Position numbers and translations under genes: made by a program | The notes under the pieces: generated by a model | What the model was told of the DNA's origin: nothing | What the model saw: only the letters and a program-made list of their open reading frames with translations | Database searches by the model: none | Shown: in pieces, positions 1-10,181 of the stretch | Layout of the letters: each line of letters opens with the position of its first letter | Numbering within the stretch: position 1 is the stretch's first letter | NCBI GenBank assembly: GCA_027946365.1 | Contig: JAPEUQ010000004.1 | Span: 3,410,001 to 3,474,000, forward strand | DNA: 64,000 nt | Direction: 5' to 3' | Origin: Kalmusia sp. IMI 367209 | Lineage: Eukaryota; Ascomycota; Dothideomycetes; Pleosporales; Didymosphaeriaceae

Positions 1-1
1 C

Positions 2-3000
2 ATGAGGAAGGACATCACCACCTGCCGCAGCAGAGATCAATATGCCGGCATCAACGGCGGCATCTACGACGTTCAGTGGTCGCCTACCGACGCCGTAGAG
101 TTCGCCTTTGGCACAGACAATGGCACCATTCAGCGCTGGGACTTTCGCCACACCAAGGCCTCCAAGCAAAAGATAACCGCCCACGACCAGAAGACATGCA
201 CCGCCATCGACTGGCACCCGGACGGCAAGCACCTGCTCAGTGCCGGCGTAGATCGTACCGTCAAGGTGTGGGACTTCTCGGTAGGTGTCAGGCGCCAGAA
301 GCCAGTATTCGTGCTCACCACTCCGTATCCCGTCTACAATGCGCGTTGGCGACCGCCCAATTGGTCCGAGGAAGGTGCGTATCAGTGTACTCAACTGGCG
401 ACCGCATATGATCGTGACCACTCAGTCATCCACTTGTGGGATTTTCGACGCCCATTCTTACCTTTCCGGGAGATCAACAAGTTTCCTAGCGCTCCCTCTG
501 ATATGCTCTGGCACTCGCGTGACACCTTGTGGACTGTCGGCCGAGAGGGCATCTTCCAGCAGAACGACGTCCATCACGCGCCCAGGGTCTTGGATCGTCG
601 CAATCTGCAGGCAATCGCAGTATCACCGAATGGAGAGATTGGCGGGGTCGCCCAGAGAAGACCGCGACGTCGTCGCTCGACAGGTCTAGCGTATTCCGAA
701 GACACGTACGGTGAGCCTCGTGACAAACGTAGTAGTCCGGAAAAAAGCAGTCTGCGTAGCTCGGCAGATGACAGTTTTGACGAAAGTTTCCTGCTGTCTA
801 GAAGACATCATGGTCGCACCGCAAGTAACAGGTCCGCCAAATCATTCGGAAGCACCCCTTCCTCAGACACTGCACCCAAAGTCATGTTTCTTACCGATTC
901 CATGGCCGTGCAACATGAATTCTCGAGGCCAAATCAGCTTGCGTTCCGGGGTCTACTTCCCGGGGCAATGAATGTCCAGGTTTTTGCATACTTAGCGCAA
1001 AAGTACAAGGCAATTCCGCTACCAGATCCGCCTACGTTGCAATCCTTCGAAGATCTGCAGCAGGTCTTCGAACAGAATGCGGAATACGCACAAAGAGCCG
1101 CATTCTACAGGCTTGCAACAACATGGAGGCTTGTTGGTGTGTCTGTCGCTAACAGCACGCAACGGCGAGCCCAATTGCATAGGAATCGCCGTCGATTGAA
1201 GGCGAAGCCCACAACACTAGCGTCGTCCGACGTCCAACCAAAGCCTCCCTCGGAAACCTTGGAGGCACATGACAAGCAGATAAGTCAGTTGGACCCCGCC
1301 ATCCGTGCTCCCGTGGACTTGATCCAGAAATCTTCATCGGCCTCTGACAGCACGGCCCATCCCATCGCCACCGTGGAAAGCACCTCGAATTTGGCCACAC
1401 CACTTGCGCGGCCGCTTGCTGGTACACCTCTCAATGAAAAGCAACGGTCTCATCTGCCTGATCCAGATCGAGATGAAAAGATTGAGCTACCGCCGGCGGT
1501 CGCGGGGCCTCATTCCAACCATGGTCTTCTCGCCCCAGGCAGCGCAAGCCACTCTCAAAATGCTAGCCGCCCTAGCTTCAAGGGGCCACAATGGTATCAC
1601 TCATCTAATGATCTTGATGAGCGTAGAGCGATGGTTGGTAGTTGGCGGGCGCCTCCCCGGGTGCCCCTTACTTTTGACCCTACCGAATCCAGAGGACTGA
1701 ATATTCAGGTACCGCCTCGACTGGACCGCCATGACTCTGACGAGAGTTTTGCTATGTTTTCTGCATCAACTGACTCACAGCGTGGTAACTCGGTGCCCAG
1801 CTCGCTAAATAGTGGCAATTCTCATTCACAAAGTCTCGACGCGACACTACCGGGAGAGTCAAGCTTTGGGAAGCCAGGGCCATCCATACACGGCACTGCA
1901 GATCAGCCTGAAGCGCTGGGGCGAAGTGTCCAAATCTCACCTACAACCATTCTCATTGGTAAGGATGGAGACACTACAACCACATCATCGCCCAATGGCG
2001 TCCAGTTAGGCTCGGCCCGCGATGATGCAGACCATCCGGTAGAGACTAGCAGCCAAGAGCAAGCCGTCCAGGATATTGAGACCTTACGCCGCAATAACCA
2101 ATTGCTTCGTCATGATAGCTCCGAGTCCGACGCATTCACGAGTAGTGGCAGCGGACTCTCTATATCTTCATTCATGGAATACAGCCACGATATGGAAGCA
2201 AGCGGGACAATTGTTCCAGAGGGATATGATGACGCTACGTCTCCACAGGGTTTAAAGCCCCCTGCTACCCTTGCGCATGCAACGGAGGGCGCTCCTCCGG
2301 TACTTGATCATGCAGCCGAAGATCCCCTGCTCCTAGCAGACTACCAGGCTATGCAAGTTGACGCAGACGAAGGATCGTCTTTCGCCATGATCGGTTTGCT
2401 CCAGAACCTTCTTACGTTCTTCACCGACTCTCAGGCCGACGCACAGACCTCCTCGCTTCTCTTACTTCTCTTGGCACCCTTGCTGCCGCAAACGCGCGTC
2501 GACCTTGGACGGCCGGACCTTAACCTAACAGCCGTATCAGCCGCCTACACAGAAACCTTTACCGCCTTAGGCCTTTCTCCAGCTCAATCAGAAACGATTC
2601 TTTCTACTGAATTGACCCGACTCGTTGCGGCAGGCATCAATCCCTATCAGGCTGAAGCAATCCTGCAAACCTATCATTCACAATTACATAGTCTTTCGCT
2701 GTATAATGCGGCTGCAACTCTTCGTCGGCTCGCGTATCCTACATATCCTGCCGTATATGAGCAAGCACTCAAAGGCACCCAAATCGGTCTCTTATGTCTC
2801 AGCTGCAAGTCTCCCATCAACAACCCAAAAGACAAGATGCGGTGCGAAACGTGCAAACGGGCCCAAGCACCTTGTCCTATATGCTGGGGTCGTTACCCAG
2901 CTTTTGAGGCTACCAATGCGAAGAAGAAAGCGAAGGCAAAATATCGTATGGGATTGAAAGATCGAGATCATAAAAGAAAACGCTCGTCTCTGCTCTCGAA

Positions 3001-3520
3001 TTTGGAAATTGACGAAGATGAACATGATGATGAACCAGCTCCCAGTGTTCCGGAAAGTGTTTCTCCACCGAAAGCAATGCTATGGACGTGGTGTCCGATT
3101 TGCGGTCATGGCGGGCATACACATTGTCTTTCTACTTGGTTTGCTAGTGCAACCATGTCCAACGGAGCATGTGCGACTGAAGGTTGCCTGTGCGATTGCG
3201 TACAAGGTAAACGCCGTGACGAGAAGATTCAGCAGATTCTCCGCGTGAAAGCGGAAAAGGAGCGGGCAAAGATTGTCAGAAAAGGTGATGACTGGAAAGT
3301 CAGCGAAAGCAGAGCCGTTTCCGCCGTTCGGGGAGCGTTCGATGACAGTACCCCTGCTCGGGATGCGGCTCCGAACGCCGGTGCAACTGCAAGCGCGCAG
3401 GTTCCACGCACAAAAGAAGACGGCCGCAGGGTACGTGTCGTAGAACCGCATGCCGACCAGCACCTTCCATTACCGCCTCCTGTACAGCAGGGTTCGACTT
3501 TCGGCAAAATGCCGAAGTAA
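2..3520 (+). CDS. RTC1: Rtc1/Sea2 (WDR24-like) SEA complex subunit, 5' partial
   Basis: WD40/RING protein of the SEA (GATOR2-like) complex, which acts at the vacuole membrane upstream of TORC1 in nutrient signalling. The frame is open from the window edge, so the true start and the first WD repeats probably lie upstream; the methionine at base 2 is only the first one visible. Residues 1 to about 225 hold WD repeats (tryptophan-aspartate pairs such as VKVWDF and IHLWDF). A long Ser-rich, low-complexity linker follows to about residue 790. The C-terminus has paired zinc modules: a ribbon starting CLSCKSPIN near residue 931, and a RING-like part starting WCPICGHGGH near residue 1030, ending in a CLCDC motif. 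This order (WD40, linker, C-terminal zinc/RING) is that of Rtc1/WDR24. The 1172 residues seen compare with about 1340 in yeast, which fits a missing N-terminus. No intron is visible. Confidence 0.9.
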   Translation: MRKDITTCRSRDQYAGINGGIYDVQWSPTDAVEFAFGTDNGTIQRWDFRHTKASKQKITAHDQKTCTAIDWHPDGKHLLSAGVDRTVKVWDFSVGVRRQKPVFVLTTPYPVYNARWRPPNWSEEGAYQCTQLATAYDRDHSVIHLWDFRRPFLPFREINKFPSAPSDMLWHSRDTLWTVGREGIFQQNDVHHAPRVLDRRNLQAIAVSPNGEIGGVAQRRPRRRRSTGLAYSEDTYGEPRDKRSSPEKSSLRSSADDSFDESFLLSRRHHGRTASNRSAKSFGSTPSSDTAPKVMFLTDSMAVQHEFSRPNQLAFRGLLPGAMNVQVFAYLAQKYKAIPLPDPPTLQSFEDLQQVFEQNAEYAQRAAFYRLATTWRLVGVSVANSTQRRAQLHRNRRRLKAKPTTLASSDVQPKPPSETLEAHDKQISQLDPAIRAPVDLIQKSSSASDSTAHPIATVESTSNLATPLARPLAGTPLNEKQRSHLPDPDRDEKIELPPAVAGPHSNHGLLAPGSASHSQNASRPSFKGPQWYHSSNDLDERRAMVGSWRAPPRVPLTFDPTESRGLNIQVPPRLDRHDSDESFAMFSASTDSQRGNSVPSSLNSGNSHSQSLDATLPGESSFGKPGPSIHGTADQPEALGRSVQISPTTILIGKDGDTTTTSSPNGVQLGSARDDADHPVETSSQEQAVQDIETLRRNNQLLRHDSSESDAFTSSGSGLSISSFMEYSHDMEASGTIVPEGYDDATSPQGLKPPATLAHATEGAPPVLDHAAEDPLLLADYQAMQVDADEGSSFAMIGLLQNLLTFFTDSQADAQTSSLLLLLLAPLLPQTRVDLGRPDLNLTAVSAAYTETFTALGLSPAQSETILSTELTRLVAAGINPYQAEAILQTYHSQLHSLSLYNAAATLRRLAYPTYPAVYEQALKGTQIGLLCLSCKSPINNPKDKMRCETCKRAQAPCPICWGRYPAFEATNAKKKAKAKYRMGLKDRDHKRKRSSLLSNLEIDEDEHDDEPAPSVPESVSPPKAMLWTWCPICGHGGHTHCLSTWFASATMSNGACATEGCLCDCVQGKRRDEKIQQILRVKAEKERAKIVRKGDDWKVSESRAVSAVRGAFDDSTPARDAAPNAGATASAQVPRTKEDGRRVRVVEPHADQHLPLPPPVQQGSTFGKMPK

Positions 3521-5370
3521 AAAGCGGCATGCTCGACGGCTTTTGTTCTACATATCAGCTACGACCCGCGTATCGAGCGCCCCTGACATCACGGAGGCGG
3601 GTCGGAGGCAATGGTCGCCTTGCACCTGCTTCATGATAGGGGCTAGACAGCTGCAAAGGCGCAAAAGATGTCCGCCGCTGCATAGTCACACCGCCTCGTG
3701 CAATAGGTTGTGCCAAGACGCATTTCACAGGTGAGGTCTACTGCGAGATACTGGTAATATAATCTCCCGGATGCAGAAAGCTAGAAAGGGCGATTTGTTG
3801 GTACAAGGTGGGTCCCTGCCACGTGTTTGGGAGCTCGGCTGTCAGTATGGGACTCGGGTATGAGGATGGATGTGGGGCGAGTGGAGGGCAGAGCTTCGGA
3901 TATTTCTTACCGTGTCGCGACCACGCGAAAAGGCGGTGGCGAATATCACCACTGCCAATGTTGTGTGTTCAGGTCGGCGACCTGTACCATGTTTTAACCG
4001 GCGGAAGACGGAATCCCATTATTGTACATTCTTAACGCGGATAATAATGCGAATTCGAGCGCATTCGAAGCCAACATGGCTCAGGATGGACGTTGGATTA
4101 ATTCTCATAGGGCTGAGGGGACACCCGGGCCCCCCACAGTCTGACAGCAGCTTTCGGTATCCCGGCTGTTATCGATCTAATCTAGCCGACTGCCTATTCG
4201 GATGAGACATGCGAAACTCCCACATGCAAGGCGATCCTCCCACACGTCCCTCAAAAAAACAAAACCTATTATCGGTGCGCGCCCGTCTGCGAACATGCCA
4301 ATTGCAGACGGCGTTGCGCCGGCATACATGCGAAGCGGAAGCCGTACCTGCGGATTACAAATGCACACTCCTGCTCCAACGCGCGGCTAATTTGCCTGTA
4401 CGAATAATGTGTGGGCATGTATCTGTGCGCTGTTTTCCCAGCCCAGGTCTTCGTATGATCTTCTCGCGGTCTTTCTCGCCTAAGTATCCCGGTAGCTGGA
4501 TGTAACCGCTTCCGCAGCACATGGCGTGTACGTACCTGCGCCTCCAACTCGCATCAGCCGAACCTCGTCCCAAACACACTCCACTGTCTTTCCACATTGT
4601 CGTGTCTCCTCGACCGACGACCAATTGCATTCCCCCCTTCTTCCCGAACCACGCGCCCGGAGCCTGGTTGTTCCGCGGGCTGCTGCACGATCGGAGCCGA
4701 GTACCACGACCGGCCCTTTTCCCTCCGCAGGAAACTCGGCCCGAGATCTCGCCTTTGCGTTCCAAGCTCAAGAGGCCTTGTCGGCAGCCTTGGACGAGCT
4801 AGATTACCCCGCACGTGTACATCGCATGCGGCCATCTCGGAGACCGCAGCTTTTAGGCGCAACCTCCCATCCCGATACGGATCGGCTCCGGGAAGCCACA
4901 TTTTGCTGATCGGTGTGCGTCCTGTGCAGTGCGGTCCGAATCACTCAGCAGCCTCTCCCGCCACCGTCAGTATCCCGTAATAGCCCCCACTAACACGCGC
5001 TCCGCCTGCCAGCCATGAGCGTAAGATGGAAGCTTTTCATCGGTCAAACACGTTGTCCTCGCGATCCCAGTTCCGCCCAGCGGAGCTGCCGCCGTAGAGC
5101 CAGTCTCATCGGTGAGTGTGTCGAGTTGAGTGACGTGTTGTGTATTTAGGGGATGCCGGATCCTTCTGCTATGCTATTCCGGCCGTAGGAGGGGTCGTCT
5201 CATCGGTGAACGGGGAAGCAAAGGGTGCTAGGTTGGCCATGTACGGTGTCATGTGGCTCTGACATTCGCAGAAGAAGAAAAGAAAGGGTGGGTCACAGAC
5301 GCGATAAAGGTGCGTAAGGGTGAGCCTCGGAAGCATAGGGTAGGTCGAGGCGTGTGTGGGTTTTCGCCGA

Positions 5371-5394
5371 GCGTTACACCGCGCGTTACACCGC
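5371..5394. repeat. 12-bp tandem duplication
   Basis: The unit GCGTTACACCGC occurs twice head to tail (5371-5382 and 5383-5394), followed by a further GCG-rich stretch. It lies in non-coding sequence. Confidence 0.7.
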
Positions 5395-7100
5395 GCGGGG
5401 GTTGCGGATAGACGTGTAGGAGCCATTGGAGCTGCAACGTGGGACTGGAGAGTGGGCGTTGGAGGTTGGAGGAGGCAAATTGGGGGAGGTGGGGATGAGC
5501 GTTGTGCGTGGGTGCTTAGGGGAGAAAAAGCAAAAAATCGCAGCATGGGGGTTTTTTGATCCAGGGAACAGGTCTGAAACTCGCGCAAGGATCGTAGAGC
5601 CACTGTTCAACGTACCAGCTGCAGCAGGGATCAGTAAGTTGCACCAAAAACATTGAAATCATCACACGTATTCTTCACCGTTCGACTTTGAGTAAGGAGA
5701 CATGAGCTGATGCGTGCTACGTAAATTTGCAGCCCAAGCATCTTTCATTTATCAATCAGATAACACGAGCCCCGTAAGTGCAAACGCCACAAATATATCT
5801 TGGCTCGCAGTGAACGGTGTGACGCATCTAATGTGTGCTCCATAAATGAAATGCAGGTCCTGCTGGCGAAGAACCGTCGAGACTCTCCTCTTTGGGCTCC
5901 AACTGACCCAGCAGAACGGCTCGGAAGCGTATTACAGAGCAAGCGATGAGATTTTGTGTATGGTGATTCGGCGAGCCTGTTCGTTGGCATGCTGTGTCGG
6001 GAACATTGATCGGTCACGCTGCGAAGACATTGGTCGGCGATGTGGAATTCGAGACCGTATGGTAGTGCGTTGTTTCGGGGAAGTGGGCCCAGCCAATCGC
6101 TCAAATGCGAGCGTGTCGAGTGCTTGCTCGTTGAATATTGGGCAGAGGAGGTCGACGCTCGGTGACGATGAAGAATAACCAGAACGGGCAGTCATGCTGG
6201 GATATGAATATTGGTGGTGAGCCACGCCGGAAGCCAGGGATCGAATTTCGTTGATTTGTTCGTACTACTCGCAGGAATCAATGTCCGTCAATTGCGACTC
6301 CATAGCAGCCCCTTGTGAAAGAAGAGAAGGCTCAGGTAGCCATGGAATGCGTGACGTGTCCGTATTCGCTCACCCTGATCACCTCACAATATACACGAGA
6401 CCTCCCTTGATGCATATTTCGATATTTCTTTGACGTGTCACCGAATTGTAGGCTTAGGTTCTTCAGCCTACCCGCTTAGGTGCCTCGGCATATCAGTCAC
6501 ACGAGTCGTAGTAATAATAGTCTAGATTCGACAGCTGTTAACGTGATCGCAGGTTTGGCTTCATAACCTATCGCAACTAAGTCAAATTTGCAGCTTCTAA
6601 GCTATTATATGATAGCTCCGATCCTGGCCATGATGTTACCGTCCGTGGTTAAAGATTTGAAGTGCTTAACTAAGAAGAATGAAGCTTCAACTAGCAATAA
6701 CGCCCGATTGAGATTGTAAAGTCGATTGCATTCCTCTTACGTAGCAGTTCAAACTTGATAGGTGGTGCTGTGTATGTCGCAGAAGGCGATCAGCGACGCT
6801 GAAGTGAGAAGATCTTGATAACATAGGTCATGCCGATCGCTATGCATTGGTTCTGAAAGATGGTACGAGATATTGACTACTCTGAAAGATGGTTAATTTA
6901 GTGGGACGAAGTGCAAAGCACGGTGAGAGATGGATACAATCGCAACCGCAAGTAGGCCGACAGTCGGCTGTCCAGACGGAAATGCTACTATGTTTCGTGC
7001 CAATTTGGAAGTGCCAGGCTTCCCTCGTGTTCGCCTAACCCAGAGAAACTGTGTCCGCATTGAGCCTCAAGTAACTCCAGGCGCCGCAGGACTGCACTGA

Positions 7101-7140
7101 CATACTAGAGAGAAATTAGTATAACTAGAGAGAAATTTAT
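7101..7140. repeat. 20-bp imperfect tandem repeat
   Basis: Two adjacent 20-base copies share the core ACTAGAGAGAAATT at 7104-7117 and 7124-7137, in AT-rich gene-poor sequence. No larger element is visible around it. Confidence 0.7.
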
Positions 7141-8380
7141 ACACAAACGGGAGGCCAAGTACTCGATATTTATGTTCTCAGGAGTGATGTGATCGGCACT
7201 TTGCACGAGACAGCATATAAGGATTATCTACACAGGTTGCAAAGTCCGCTTCAAAAGGAAGTAGCTGAGTGCTTATCCTATACGAATGTCTTCAGCTGCC
7301 AAAGTAGCTTGAAATTTCGCTAGACACTTATCAAAACGTTCTTTGGGCAAGATTCCATACGTCTGCTTCGAATATCCTTATCACTGGCGCCTTCTCTGAT
7401 GAATTTTGCTAGCCGTAGCGCTGTAGACACTTGAAGTTGGAGTTCTCGGACGTTTTATAAATCAGCGAATGAAGCTTGTAAAAAGCATAGAAAGTCGGAC
7501 ACCTTGAAAAGCACACATCATTTACATTGTCTTGTCATCGGTCTTCCATTTTTCTGCCTTGCCCTCCCGAATATGAACTGCTTTGGGTGGTAAAGGAAGT
7601 CCAAAAATAAGTCAAATGCTAATTGGCAAAATGCTAATCAGCCAAATGTTAAATGATGTTTTGAGTTCTTTTGCAAGGTGTCTAAGCAAAGCAAAAGCAT
7701 AAACGGCTTTTAAATAAAGCTCTCTTTCGTGAGGTATGTGAATAACGACAGAGTGACAGTCTTCAATATATCTACCTTTGATGCTTTACAGGACTTCAAA
7801 GTTGATTCCGACAGCAAGCAATCACCTTTCCCAACGCAGTATCATATTACGATATTGACAAAACATGCTACGCGGGTGTTAAGGTGTACGTATGGGGCGT
7901 TTGTGGAGCATTTTGTGAGCCTGACAACGAGTACAATGTGAACACTTTCGCAATGAGGTTAGGGCTTTGCATGCTTGGTCAGTTGTGTAGTAAAATGCAG
8001 AATCCATCCGCTACCGCGCCTGGTTGGACGGTCTTAAAACTCGACAGTGGGCGGAGGCCTGGTGAAATATTTGGACCGGCGAGTACCCAATCAAGGATGT
8101 TGTATAGATTCATAATGTATTTGGCAAGCAAATAGCAGTGTAGGCCACTTGAACATTTTATCTGAGTACGAAACAAATTGATGACAAAATACTGGGCGAG
8201 TAGTTCAGAAGACGTTTAAAAGACTGTTGCCAAAGACTGCCTATGTGCTGTATACGGACATCGCGCCTCCAAGCGTGCTTTGCGACTACGTTCACCTTCC
8301 TCAGAGCCTTTGACGGTAGTTCATAGTAGTAATGAATGATTACTCTGCGGAAGATTCCAATATGTGATTTTTGTATGGCG

Positions 8381-8420
8381 TTGCCTTTGGCGAAGATGTG
8401 TTGCCTTTGGCGAAGATGTC
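8381..8420. repeat. 20-bp tandem duplication
   Basis: Two nearly identical 20-base units (core TTGCCTTTGGCGAAGATGT) stand at 8381-8400 and 8401-8420. A third partial copy (TTGCCTTTG) starts at 8431. This lies about 230 bases upstream of the nuclease gene. Confidence 0.8.
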
Positions 8421-8650
8421 GGATCTATCATTGCCTTTGAAATCTGCGAAAGTCTTCTAAATTATCCACTAGCTATGAACATAACAGAGCGAGACTTCAT
8501 GGAAATGAGGAAATGTCCCGATATATCTCTTGTTATTCTAAAATACTGGGATGGCATGCTGTAACAAATGGTTAGGATGCAGTCAGAAGCAGCAGCCAAG
8601 CTCATGACGTCACGCACTTTCGTTTTACGAACTGAATCTATCAATAGGTT

Positions 8651-9832
8651 ATGTCTACCTACATCTATGGAAAACACAAAATGACTCGCGATATCAGTCC
8701 ACCGCCACCAAAACGGCAAAAAACATCTACCCCCAGCGCGATACCTATCGAGCATTCTGCAGACCAGCCTCCCATTTTGCCTGACGGAGATACGATGCGC
8801 ATCTTTTCCTGGAACATCAACGGCATCACACCTTTTCTACAGAAGCGGATAACTAATTTCTTCCAAGTAGCGAAAGCGGCGGGTCCTTCCACCCAAGAGG
8901 AAATCCCACCGGCGTCCCTGCGCAGCTTTCTTCATCGGCACAATTGGCCAGCGATACTTTTCCTGCAGGAAGTTAAGATCGCCTTCCCAGATGTGAAAAC
9001 ACAAAATTCTGTCCGAAGTGCTGTGAATGCACGATTACCATCTGAAACATTGGTGGCAGGGAGAGGGCCGAGCTACGAGGCGCATTTCACGCTCCCGTGT
9101 GATCCACACAACGCAAGAGGTTTGCACGGAAATGGAAAAGTATATGGAGTGTGTAGCATTATTCGCGAAGATCTTTTTACCAAATATCATGCCAAAGTAC
9201 GTACGGTTGACTGGGATAAGGAAGGCCGCGTTTCTATTGTCGAGCTCAGGCATGCGACTGTGAAGCTTGCGCTGTTCAACATCTATGCGGTGAATGGAAC
9301 GGATAGTCCATATCGCGATCCTGCAACAGGGGCAGTAAAGGGTACTCGGCATGACAGGAAACTCGCTTTCCATCGCCTCCTTATGGAAGAATGCATACAC
9401 CTAGAACACAATGGCTGGCAGGTGCTACTCGCCGGCGATATGAATGTTGCTCCAGCTACTATTGATGGGCATCCCCGCCTGCGCACATTTCCTCAACAGC
9501 ATGTCTTCAACCGCGCAGACTTCAATGCTAAGTTTCTCGGCGGGGACAGAGGACCCGAGGGGAAAGTCTTCGATGGTATAGATGTTTGGAGGAAAATGCA
9601 TGAACAAGAGAGGCGGTATACGTATTTTCCAAGAGGGAGAGAATGGGGAGGCAGCTGTGATCGAGTAGACTATGTCATTTTAGGAAAGAGCGCATGGGAT
9701 AAAGGATTGGTCCAGGGAACCGGAATTTTGGACAGTGAGGCAGAGAGGGGTCCGAGTGATCATGTGCCAATTTGGATCGATATCAAAATGGGAGAAGCTG
9801 AGGAAGTTGAAGTCCGTTGTTCATCCTGTTGA
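8651..9832 (+). CDS. ExoIII-like endonuclease/exonuclease/phosphatase (EEP) family nuclease, probable AP endonuclease
   Basis: Intronless gene for 393 residues. It has the EEP fold signatures in order: FSWNING near residue 52 (metal-site Asn), FLQEVK (metal-site Glu, LQETK in classical ExoIII), NIYAVNG, LLAGDMN (Asp/Asn), RVDYVILG, and GPSDHVPIW near the C-terminus (catalytic Asp-His). All key residues are present, so an active Mg-dependent DNA nuclease, likely an abasic-site repair enzyme, is expected. The N-terminal tail contains PPPPKRQK, a possible nuclear localisation signal. A second ATG at 8681 (residue 11) is an equally good start. It lacks the C-terminal zinc finger of Apn2, so I do not assign that name. 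Its 3' end faces the F-box gene. Confidence 0.85.
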   Translation: MSTYIYGKHKMTRDISPPPPKRQKTSTPSAIPIEHSADQPPILPDGDTMRIFSWNINGITPFLQKRITNFFQVAKAAGPSTQEEIPPASLRSFLHRHNWPAILFLQEVKIAFPDVKTQNSVRSAVNARLPSETLVAGRGPSYEAHFTLPCDPHNARGLHGNGKVYGVCSIIREDLFTKYHAKVRTVDWDKEGRVSIVELRHATVKLALFNIYAVNGTDSPYRDPATGAVKGTRHDRKLAFHRLLMEECIHLEHNGWQVLLAGDMNVAPATIDGHPRLRTFPQQHVFNRADFNAKFLGGDRGPEGKVFDGIDVWRKMHEQERRYTYFPRGREWGGSCDRVDYVILGKSAWDKGLVQGTGILDSEAERGPSDHVPIWIDIKMGEAEEVEVRCSSC

Positions 9833-10181
9833 TTGGGATGGAGCGCAGGGGTCACATGACACTACCTTAGCACACAGATATGGTACCATCCTCACTAGCT
9901 AGCTCCTTACTCTAACAATACAGTATGCTAGCAGTAGGGATATCTATTTCTGTCTTACTATATTGAGTATGTATACTTACCTAGGTATGCCTTTACATGG
10001 TTTTAACACCAGCAGTATAGTAAGTCAATATGTTTATTAACGTTGATCAAATGTTAATCAATTATGATACGCCTGAAGTGGACCTGCAGAAAGACGAGGA
10101 AGATCGAACATTTAGTTCCCGTAATCCTACGGCCTTTCTTATATGCCTGCTTTTCCGACCTTTACGAATAAGTTTGCCACC
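9833..10181. other. intergenic, convergent 3' ends
   Basis: About 350 AT-rich bases between the convergent nuclease and F-box genes; only 3' UTR and terminator functions are expected. Nothing else seen. Confidence 0.6.

Larger units (their letters stand above)
3521..8650. other. gene-poor region
   Basis: About 5.1 kb with no frame I can defend as a gene. The left part (4.1-5.6 kb) is GC-richer and has overlapping open frames on both strands without family motifs. The right part (6.4-8.6 kb) is AT-richer, with only short frames, and holds two 20-base tandem duplications described separately. It may include decayed transposon sequence, but I recognise no transposase, terminal repeat or LTR. 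The last few hundred bases should hold the promoter of the nuclease gene at 8651. Confidence 0.5.

Noticed and set aside
4355..4909. Several overlapping open frames of 90-140 codons
   Set aside because: Frames on both strands overlap with no recognisable sequence; there is no basis to choose any of them.
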